A stretch of DNA of 64,000 bases, taken from assembly GCA_936450465.1 (NCBI GenBank), contig OW388291.1:31906656-31970655 (forward strand), read 5' to 3'. Shown here in pieces: positions 55,152 through 64,000 of the stretch. Position numbers and translations under genes: made by a program. The first letter of the stretch is position 1, and the number at the start of each line of letters is the position of its first letter. This stretch comes from Gibbula magus (lineage: Eukaryota; Mollusca; Gastropoda; Trochida; Trochidae). The notes beneath the pieces are model-generated. The model saw only the letters and a list, made by a program, of their open reading frames with translations. It did not search any database and was not told the origin of the DNA.

Positions 55152-57632
55152 CTGAAAGAAAAACGTATAATAAGACTAAAATATTGGAGTATAAAATAGA
55201 AACATGTCAACCATTTTATCAAGTTATCCACATCCATATTTCTCATTTTCCAAGCCTAAGATTAATTTTGTGAGGGCACTGTAAACATATGACTTTCCCA
55301 CCACACAGATAAAACTAGAAACAAATCTGAGAATATATATATATTGTATGTGACCTAGATGTTGAACATTACATATTGCATGGAACAGTGTCACAACTAT
55401 CATTCATTTGGAGCAACTTCCCAATGCAAGGCATAACTCTTGCCAGTCTTCATCACTGGCTGATTTAAGCCTTGCAGTATTTCCTTAGACTTCCATGCTA
55501 GGAAATCGGGGCCCGCTATGTATTTCAGGTGCAGCGATCCACTATCTGAGCATCGAAAAGAGCGAAAATCTGCAAGGCTTAAATCAGTCAGTAATGGAGA
55601 CTGACAAGAGTTATACCTTGCATTGGGAAGTTGCATTTGGACAAGTCGAAAAATATTTAATACAACTTTTAGTGGGCATAGACATTTTGAAAATGCATAT
55701 ATATTATTCTCTATTGTGAAAACAATATGCAATTGGCTTTCATTTGACACCAGATTTCTTCAGGTATTTTAGCTTATATCATCGAATTAAAATAGATTAC
55801 AATCATTAGCGTACCTTCTTAAAGCCAATGTCATCTGCGTACTGTCGGAAACATCTCCTGCAGATGTTGAGGCCGTATTTCCTGATGATACCGTGTGTGT
55901 TATTGCAAACTCGGCTGAAAATAAAAGTTGATCATAAATGATTTCACCACATACAAAAGTTACTCTGAAGTCTGTAATAGATCAGAATATATATCTTTTA
56001 AGGTAATTAAAATGATCACTCATTTTAAAACAATCCGATCAAAATTATCCTTCTGAATCTAAATGTGAGTTCATAAAATGGAGGTTAAAAAGGTGTTACA
56101 TTAAATTTAAAGGTACATCCATTGTGTTGTTGGGGGGTCACATATTGCAAACATTATAAATGGTGTTACTTTATCAAGAAGTACAGACTCTTACCGAAAA
56201 CTACCATTTTGATGATAATCTACTTAGTATATTGACGATATGAAGGTAAAAGTAGTGATTTCTGATCGAAAACTGGACAGATTGAGTCAAACATAATTTT
56301 GGAATATTATTTATAACAGACAAAAAGACAAATTTGAGTTGATAATGTTTAATAGGTCATAACTACTGTGCATGTAATTGGGACGTGCAGTTTCGGTTTC
56401 TGCACATGCATAATGGTGTTACTAAATTTTAATTGGAAACTAGTAATTATGATATATTTGGCAATTGGGGATAAATATGCAAGCTGAGTGAATTCATTTG
56501 TATTGTAAATAGCACATGTGGTGAGCTGGAACGCATTGAAGTCAAATAGAATTTTATGAAACACAATGGATGCACCTTTAAGCGCAATACACCCATGTGG
56601 TCGGGTAAATCCTAAATTAGAAATCTTACTAAATAGAGGATGTGTGATATCAGTTATTGAGTGATGGGGTAAAGCTGGCACAGTCAAAAGTGGTGCAGCC
56701 ACAAATGAAAATATAAGCTTTACAAATGTGAAACTAGTAAACATGATGTATCAGAAATTTTCTTGAAAAAGTTTAAATCAGGTGACAAAAGGTAAAAAAC
56801 GGACAGTATATGCTCCAGAAATTTGGGAGTAAACTTACCTAATAATAATTTTATTATTTACGAAATTTTTGCAATAATTAATACCAGTCAATTTTGAAAT
56901 TATTGCAGAAATGATCACGAGCGTTGACAGTTGCTATCTGGAGTACTGGAATAGAGTGACCTCCCTTAATGAATTCGAACTTTCAGTGTTTTGAAATAAG
57001 CCGCATCTTTATAAATGTTGGGCCATGGAATTTCTGCACAGGGTTTAATGACAAATCGCTACTGTGTCAATGCGTTTAAATATAGTTTAATATTAAATCA
57101 TTGATATGATGGCAACAGAGATAAACATACAGTATGCATTAGATTTTAATTTAAATATAGAGCTAAAATAATTCTTTTTTATGGCACTGATTTAAAAAAA
57201 GTGTTTATTTCCTAAATATGTTACTCAATATCAGTTTAACTAAGTAGCGATTAAACCCTTTTTTCAATGTTTGGCACCCTAAATGAATTATTATTATCAT
57301 TGCAGACCCTCGATAAAGTGTAAGGTAGAACCAAAGCATTACAGTTGATATCGATATTGTACACAAGACTTTCTTTATCAATCTAATTGCACAAACAACA
57401 TGTTTCAAAACGAGTCATGGCCATGCTTCCATGCGCACACGTGTGAACGGTATCTACACATTCCATTAACAAGCTTGTAATTCGATTTAAAAACATTTAT
57501 GTAAAAATCCGTTTAGCTATTTGGATTCGCCAACATCTTATTGACCAGAAAACTATATGTAAGCCCGTACCAGCATCGTGAACCAGGTCCAAAACGCCTT
57601 GGATGTGAGTGCCATATATTTTGAAATCCCAT
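55143..57632 (-). CDS. RPS29: Ribosomal protein S29 (uS14), 3 exons, complete
   Basis: Small-subunit protein of the cytosolic ribosome head, with a C4 zinc site. Minus-strand exons are 57632-57571 (start), 55914-55815 and 55151-55143 (Leu-Asp-TAG). They join in phase to 56 residues, the length of human RPS29. The first exon reads [20 protein letters not shown], the second [20 protein letters not shown] then [13 protein letters not shown]. Zinc cysteines are at 21, 24, 39 and 42. Residue 20 is Cys, where human has Ser. Introns are GT/AG, 1656 and 663 bases. A pyrimidine tract upstream of the ATG resembles a 5' TOP start. It lies tail-to-tail with the second ProRS copy. The ORF track misses it because each exon is short. 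Confidence 0.93.
55412..55640 (+). mobile_element. Fold-back MITE in RPS29 intron 2
   Basis: About 65-bp arms: CAACTTCCCAATGCAAGGCA..TTTAAGCCTTGCAG and its near-perfect inverse CTGCAAGGCTTAAA..TTGCATTGGGAAGTTG. Same family as 21411. Confidence 0.85.
55815..55914 (-). CDS. RPS29: RPS29 exon 2
   Basis: Acceptor TTTTCAG, 33 codons plus one leading base, donor [26 protein letters not shown] is nearly the human sequence. Confidence 0.96.
56106..56582 (+). mobile_element. TTAA-type MITE in RPS29 intron 1
   Basis: TTTAAAGGTACATCCATTGT at the left, ACACAATGGATGCACCTTTA-A at the right; about 475 bp. The palindromic TTTAA edges suggest piggyBac-type insertion at TTAA. Confidence 0.75.
57571..57632 (-). 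CDS. RPS29: RPS29 exon 1 (coding part)
   Basis: ATG at 57632-57630, 20 codons plus two bases, donor [17 protein letters not shown] matches the SHPRKFGQGSR signature of eukaryotic S29. Confidence 0.9.
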
Positions 57633-57652
57633 TATGATGGCGACTTGCTAGT

Positions 57653-57662
57653 GAAAGAGGGC
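57653..57662 (-). promoter_or_regulatory. RPS29: Possible 5' TOP pyrimidine start of RPS29 mRNA
   Basis: On the minus strand GCCCTCTTTC lies about 20 bases before the ATG. Ribosomal protein mRNAs typically begin with C and a pyrimidine run. No transcript data, so this is only a candidate. Confidence 0.35.
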
Positions 57663-58652
57663 GCATGTGGGTTACCTCGTTCTGAGATTGAGATCGGTAG
57701 TCGCTATGTTTCAGCTCGAATGTTATCGACTAGTATGAACTTGAATCTCGCATTGACAGTTGGCGGGTTAGCTCTGCTGTTGAGAATATGAACATTATAT
57801 TTAATTAATGAGTAGATACTAGATATGCGTAATATATAAAAATTTTTTTATAAATAAGTAACTTTCATCGATGTAAAGTTACCATATGATAATCTATTAT
57901 TGATAAGGTATATCCCTTCATACAAGGCTAGGGAATAATACATATATGTGCATGTACGTATTGTCAAGCCCTAAGCCAAACGACACATATGTGCCTGCAT
58001 TACAAAGATTAGTCTTAAAATCCGACTCTGAAAAATGATTTATTCTGAAAATATCACCATTTTATTAGATATTGAAAAGGAGACTGTAATAAATGGAAAT
58101 TTCATAGAAGGCTCCTTTTTAAATATTTTTTTCAGATATAAAAAATATTTTCTGTCAGATATAAACATTATTATGGCAGAGTCTAAGTGTTAGACTATAC
58201 ATAGATGTACGTTTCACATTTATACAACCGCTCACAACTTCATAATACATTAGCCGCTAATTAAGTGAGCAAAATAACATTTGTATTCCGTAATTTCCGT
58301 TCAATATAGCCTATATAATAAAGATATAGATAAGCCTATTTTTCCATTTGTTTTCTCAATGTCTTGCCATTGAAAGGTTGTTACAAAACATTATATTGAG
58401 TATCAAAATGAACATCTTTGACAAATAAACTTAATTAAATTTGATTTTCTTGACATAGACGAGATATCTTTATATAACTTCTTTATGTTCAATCTCATTA
58501 AAATAAGATCGTAATTATGATGTAACACGTGTATCTACATGATTTCTGAAAACATATATAAATATAAGTGCAACCCTTTTCATAATTTCCTATTCTTGAC
58601 CCAAAGGTGAAGTTTAGCTCAAACATGTTGCGCAACAGAGAACGGCCAGTTT

Positions 58653-59150
58653 TTAAAGGTACATCCATTGTGTTGTTGGGGGTCACATATTGCAAACGTT
58701 ATCAATGGTGTTACTTTATCGAGAAGTACCGATTGTTACCGAAAACAATCATTTTTATGATAGTCGACTTAGCATATTGACGATATGAAGGTAAAAGTAG
58801 TGATTTCTGATCGAAAACCGGACAATGCACAGCGTGTGGCGCGCGTCAATGAGTCAAACGTAATTTTGGAATCTTATTTATAACAGACAGAATGACAAAT
58901 TTGGTGAGATAATGATTAATTGATCAAATAACTACTGTACATGTCAATGGGACGTGCAGTTTCGGTTTCTACACATGAATAATGATTTTACTCAATTTTA
59001 ATTAGAAACTAGTAATTATGATATATTTGGTGATTGGGGATAAAAATGCAAGCTGTGTGAATTTATTTGATTTGTAGACAGCACATGTGGTGAGTTGGAG
59101 CGTATTAAAGTCAAATAAAATGTTATGAAACACAATGGATGTACCTTTAA
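58653..59150 (+). mobile_element. TTAA-type MITE, second intact copy
   Basis: TTAAAGGTACATCCATTGTG and CACAATGGATGTACCTTTAA are perfect inverted ends. The interior is about 85% alike to 56106 by eye. Confidence 0.8.
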
Positions 59151-60375
59151 AACTTCACCTGTGCTTGATCTCACAATTCTATGTGTATTCAATTACTATA
59201 GACTTGCTGAAGGCGTATTTGATTCATTTCTACAAGGCTCGATTAACCTAAGAAATTGTAATATAATCAGCCTTGGAGATACATTGTCGGAAAAAGTAAG
59301 ACGATAGAGCAAATCGTGTTTTCTTTATATAGATATATATTGGTTTAATAGGCCTATTTATATCATCTTTCCATAAATCTGTAGTCCTGTCGAATGACTG
59401 TGTATGAAAAATCCATTTGTAAATCTACGCACAGGCCAAGTTTTTTGCAGTCTGATTGAAATCGACGGTTTTCCGAGGAAAATATGCAAATAGTGCATCT
59501 ACCGGGATAAGAACTCATGCATATCGTTCGGAGGTTTCCTCGCCAAACTTGATAAGAGGAATCTACAGAACGTGGTCGTATCCCGGTATATGCATAATTT
59601 GCAAATTTTATTGCTCGGAACAAGGTCGATTTTAATCAGACTGAGTTTTTTTCTCACTACCTTCGCGCATAGGGAACACTGGTCGTTTCATCTCTGTTGC
59701 GCAACTTAAATTTGCGCTAAACTTGGCCTGTGATATACTCAAACCGCAAGGATTTATAAATGCCGCAACTCAGCAAGGCTAAACAAACTGACCAAGACCA
59801 AACAAATAAATATATATGAAAAAAGCCTTAAAAAAGATAAAGTCAAAGACTAAATTCTGCCTAATAAATGAAATTAATTTTGTTGTAATTTTAGTTTGTA
59901 AGAGAACCGCTCAAGCATGACACGACAGCGCTGAACCCGTTGTGGCGAAGAGTTGCAAGCACATACAAGTGGATAACTTAAACTAAGCTGAAAGCTCAGA
60001 GACGACCACACATATACCCACAAACCCTTTCTTGTTCCGGTTTATCACTGACTGAGGTAAACTAGACTTGCTCATTGCTTGTTTAGCGGTTACCTGGGTT
60101 TCTATTTTGTTTAGTTTTGACATGTCTATTGATTGAATTATATTCATTATATGATCATAAAGCTAACCAGCTAACACATTGGATAACTGCATTCAGTTTA
60201 TACGTGTCTAATTATATTCGTTAATATGCATTGTTGATGTTATTTATATAAAGAAATTGTGAAAAGATATCTTGTTAGTAGCCTACGTTGTCGCAAATAT
60301 AAACAATAAAGTGCAGATACCCTTATGTAGATTTCAACTTATTTATTTTAACTTATTTAAACTTACTGCAAATGC

Positions 60376-60478
<103 letters not shown>

Positions 60479-60481
60479 AGC

Positions 60482-60846
60482 CTACCGTAAGTCTTTGAAT
60501 AATCGCCTGCCTTCAACACTCGCCTTGAAGATTCGCCGGGTCTTATCCCTCTTTGAAATAAATAATCGCCTGTCTTGAATAATAGCCGGGTTAAATTTAG
60601 CAAATAAAGTATTAAATGGCTATCTCCTTGTCAAAAATAATTCCGGCATAAGCATATTTACATCGTTTACAATATTTATAATTAAAAACATACCGCAATT
60701 ATGTTTTTGTTATGCGCCTTTTTTTCAAAGTTTCACATATATATTATGGCTTCGAAAAAAATAATCGCCTGCCTTGAATAATCGCCGAGTCTAATCGGTG
60801 TTTGAAATCAATAATCGCCGGGTGATGATTCAATGATGTACGGTAG
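60482..60846 (+). mobile_element. MITE with CTACCGTA ends and AATAATCGCC repeats
   Basis: CTACCGTAAGTCTTTGAATA at the left, TTCAATGATGTACGGTAG at the right. Inside, CTTGAATAATCGCCTG / GAATAATCGCCGGG units recur five or six times near both ends. Confidence 0.65.
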
Positions 60847-61671
60847 TTCTTACACCGGTATTTACTAATCTCTTCATGTGCTTATCTGGAGACTTTTTAG
60901 GTCTGTGAAGTAAGCGAGTTATTCCCATTTCCTTATTCGTTGTTAAAAATGTGATAATTCGCTGGACAGACCCGACTTTTTTTTTCTCTTTTTAAAGATA
61001 ATTACTGAATTGCTGAAATTACGGAAAATACTTGTCACACACATATTAATTGCTGCATATATGTTAATCATATGTCACATTCACATCACCCAATGTCGCA
61101 GTGGTTCATGATGATGTCGCAATTTGTTCTTGTCCGCAGTGGTTGAACGCTTTTGATTGATTGAAAACATATTTTTCATTTAAGAGATGGATTGGGTACA
61201 AGTTAAACAACTTAATATAGAAGCCCTCTCCACATTATCGACAAATATTTGACAAGGCTAAAATACATAACACAATGTATGCAGAAGATAATAATTTTAA
61301 AAAATCTACATGTGAAGTAGACATAGTTTCAGTGGGTAAACATGTAATATACATTATTAAGACAACACGCAATTAGAAATATTATTCTTATGACAAATAC
61401 ACTATGAATATGTTCAATACATACATTTTATTTATATATTAATTGAACCGCTGACTCTTTCCAATTAATTTATGAACATGGTGAAACATGTTTTCATTGA
61501 CTGGTTGTGGAAGATTTGAAATGCCTTACGGGATTGTATTTTGGTGAAATTCTGCCTTTAAATTTTGAAATCTTTGGTTTAATTCTTAACGGAAATTAGC
61601 ATATATCTTGGACACCTCAAGAAGAATGATAGACATCTTCAACCAAAGCACCACAAATGCAAGATATTATT

Positions 61672-61757
61672 TCACAACGCTGAAGGACAGCTATTATGAA
61701 TTACTTCCACTTTTTTTAACGCATTCCTGTCAAAATGGCGCCTAAGTTTTCGCAATG
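61672..61757 (-). CDS. Candidate last exon of the same unrecognised gene
   Basis: Acceptor with a strong pyrimidine tract (TTTTTCTCTTTTAACTCACAG region, CAG at 61760-61758). In the phase left by the 62534 donor the frame continues LRKLRRHFDRNALKKVEVIH then NSCPSAL and TGA. Basic and helix-like, not recognised. The same DNA also has a + strand ATGGCGCC reading, which is the alternative. Confidence 0.25.
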
Positions 61758-62255
61758 CTGTGAGTTAAAAGAGAAAAATCACATGAACAGGTACATTTAA
61801 AGAAAATATTAGGCCATATTTAATAAAAAAAACAATGAATAAAAATATCTATATTACCATAATGATGTAATACTAATAGCAAGTCATGTATGTTTAGGAA
61901 ACAAATATACACATCCGTTTTTATTGACAAAATATGATGCTTTATTGACGTTATATATAAACAAAATTATATTTTTTTCGGTGATGAATCCATATCAGGT
62001 TCATGACCAACCTAACTGACTGATTTTGTTTAAAAACAGTTTGATAAAAAGTGTTATGATTATGGTTATGGGGAATTCAGTAATTTACATCTCGTGGTAA
62101 AATGGGAAAGTTCTTTACTGGTTAAAGACATAAAAAAGCCCATTCCCATTTTGAGTTTTCCATCACTTATAAGAGAAAAGGAAAATATTATTTTCAAGTT
62201 TCTGAATTAGATTTGTTATACGATGTAAATGTTGGATTACCTGGGCGCTTTCGGC

Positions 62256-62356
62256 AATCTCATTAAAATCAGATAGTAATTAAGTTCCACTACGTTATAC
62301 ATATACATATTGTGTAACGTAGTGGAGCTTAATTATGATCTGATTTTAATGAGACT
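62256..62356. mobile_element. Palindromic MITE
   Basis: Arms AATCTCATTAAAATCAGATA..CCACTACGTTA and TAACGTAGTGG..TCTGATTTTAATGAGACT, about 42 bp each with few mismatches, around an ATACATATACATATTG loop. A fragment (CAATCTCATTAAAATAAGAT) is at 58491. Confidence 0.8.
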
Positions 62357-62533
62357 GGCATTATTAGTCATTAATGTTCGAGGAATGTCTGTTGATGAAC
62401 CGAATTTTGAACATGCGACGTAATTTGAACAACGTGTTATACGCTTTAAGTTACACGTTTAGAGCTACTTCATGATTTATCATTTGTAAAGAAACATGGA
62501 ATAATCATCAAATATAATACATTAAACTTACAC

Positions 62534-62628
62534 CTTTTGGCATGTGCAGCCTCATCTTGTTGCATAGATGGATAGAACCCTTGAAGAAGAGGAGGGCAGT
62601 TTGATTCAGGCAGGATATTGCGAATTTA
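62534..62628 (-). CDS. Candidate exon of unrecognised gene
   Basis: Minus strand, after a T7 run and GACAG, 95 bases fully open in one frame: KFAISCLNQTALLFFKGSIH then LCNKMRLHMPK. It ends phase 1 before GTGTAAGT. The sequence looks protein-like but I cannot name a family. Support is the open frame, splice sites and phase match with the next segment (61757). Confidence 0.3.
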
Positions 62629-63425
62629 CTGTCATTTACTCACGTTAAAAAAATTGTACTTGCAAGTTCAAAATATGTAACATTAAAAAATAGGTGCTCG
62701 TGTTTGAATGGAAATGTTGAATTGATTAGATTTCAGTCAGTTTTTACATGAAGGTAAGAGGTTTTGAACACCATCTCCACAAGAATTATTGAACAAATAG
62801 TAGTTAATTAGTGAATATTATGTCTCGAAAGTCAGAACATATAAATTTTACAATAAACTGACTTCTATGTTCATAAAAGATGACCACTGTTAATGAAATC
62901 CCACCAATTTCTTAACAAATGTATAATTGATCAGCGAACAGTAACAAATCTTATCGTAGATCATCTGTCTCTTTCATTCACGTGTTTTTCTAGTGTAGGG
63001 GTACCTCCCCTTTGCAAAATCGGAACACCCGAGTGAATCAGCGTAACAAATATATACCCGTTAAAACATTATTCCTGCCGACGCAGGTCCCATACAGTGA
63101 CCATGATCCCTTACATGTGCGTTTTGTTGGCTAGAACTTTACATAATTTGTTTTCAGTTTCCATGGACATACGAGTTAAATTGTGGCTCTACGAATAAGT
63201 CATTGTGTCCGGAGCATACCTCCCAAATTAACTAATAACGAGACTTTATGGATGGCCATCGTCTATATTTAAGAGAGAGCGACTTCGGTGAAAATTCCAT
63301 ACTTATCAAGTACGCCTATTGAGGTCAAGAAAAGAGTTACTTCGAGTATGATTCATGGTACCTAGCATGACCCCTTAATTGGTTGTCACATGTACATAGT
63401 CGCGTGTCACACGGTCTATCTCCTC

Positions 63426-63562
63426 CACAGGGGCGTGTATCGCTTTGAAACAGCGTTTGAAAGACATATACCCACATAGACCCTACTCTATCATTACTAG
63501 GGTAGGGTCTATATAGGTATATGTCTTTCAAACGCTGTTTCTAAGCAATACACGCCCCTGTG
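63426..63562. mobile_element. Palindromic MITE
   Basis: Arms CACAGGGGCGTGTAT..CAGCGTTTGAAAGACATATA..AGACCCTAC and the inverse ending ATACACGCCCCTGTG; about 60 bp each and a short loop. Confidence 0.85.
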
Positions 63563-63593
63563 AACCAATTTAGGAACAATGCTTCCTATTTTC

Positions 63594-63990
63594 AGTCATC
63601 CTCGGTTACCCATGGTTTTATATATGTGCTCCGTTACTCTCCACTATATCACCCATGGGAAACCTTATCAGAAAAATCTGTACTCAAATTACCCGCCCTT
63701 GGCCGGCGTGAGCCAATCAAACTGCTACGCAGCTTGGACCTGCGAGCCAATGACAATTCATATCACTTTGTTTCAAAGCAAGCGAGGTCATTGTGTGAGC
63801 CCTCCGTCATCGATTATCTCCCTTGACCATTTCCGTCTTATCCCATTGAGCATTTTCTTTGGTTACTGACTTCGTCACGCCGACCAAGGGCGGGTAATTT
63901 GAGTACAGATTTTTCTGATAAGGTTTCCCATGGGTGATATAGTGGAGGGTAACGGAGCATATATAAAACCATTGGTAACCGAGGATGACT
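63594..63990. mobile_element. MITE with about 110-bp inverted ends
   Basis: AGTCATCCTCGGTTACCCAT..CTTATCAGAAAAATCTGTAC..TTACCCGCCCTTGG at the left and the inverse ending GGTAACCGAGGATGACT at the right. About 397 bp, with a unique centre of about 170 bp. Confidence 0.88.
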
Positions 63991-64000
63991 TTCAGTGTAC

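Noticed and set aside
61734..61790. ATGGCGCC start of a + strand exon ending AACAG|GTACAT
   Set aside because: Only 19 codons, and the same DNA fits better as the last exon of a minus-strand chain; neither is proven.

Overview
The window is animal nuclear DNA: intron-rich genes, GT/AG junctions, and long introns packed with SINEs, MITEs and tandem-array elements. The repeats (for example an AAGCGGCGTTAAAC tail followed by ACTC repeats) are ones I associate with marine gastropods, especially abalone (Haliotis). That assignment is from memory and is moderately confident.

The main gene is EPRS (bifunctional glutamyl-/prolyl-tRNA synthetase) on the + strand, already in progress at base 1. I traced 22 exons from 206 to 31576, all joining in frame: the end of the GluRS catalytic core (SKR signature), the GluRS anticodon-binding barrel, five WHEP linker domains each split by a phase-0 intron at the turn of the hairpin, a lysine/glutamine-rich spacer, and the whole class II ProRS with its four-cysteine zinc tail. 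A 13.5-kb intron (7443-20898) separates the third WHEP second-half exon from the fourth. It contains a possible short alternative last exon (8560, DKEGL-stop, followed by AATAAA).

About 12 kb downstream the ProRS part is present again (44632-51994): eight exons with the same boundaries and phases, all open, about 93% identical in protein, with homologous introns. In front lie two relics of the last WHEP/linker exons: one dead (in-frame stop and deletion), one shortened but still open and spliceable. This is a segmental duplication of roughly 20.9-31.8 kb, not a retrocopy. The locus could therefore make full EPRS, a GluRS-WHEP short form and a stand-alone second ProRS. This is the most interesting feature of the window.

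Downstream, convergent to EPRS, a complete three-exon RPS29 gene (56 residues, four zinc cysteines) lies on the - strand at 55143-57632. Further right are two phase-compatible open - strand segments (62534-62628, 61672-61757) that may be the end of an unrecognised gene.

Most of the rest is mobile DNA: several families with a palindromic 5' end, a GTCC-type microsatellite, 145-180 bp tandem core repeats and a 3' hairpin (resembling non-autonomous Helentrons / pearl elements); many palindromic MITEs, several nested; a full tRNA-derived SINE with 12-bp target duplications; about 60-bp mini-retroposons with target duplications; a decayed piggyBac transposase; and the 3' end of a LINE. The 40-44 kb stretch just before the second ProRS copy holds the piggyBac and LINE remnants.
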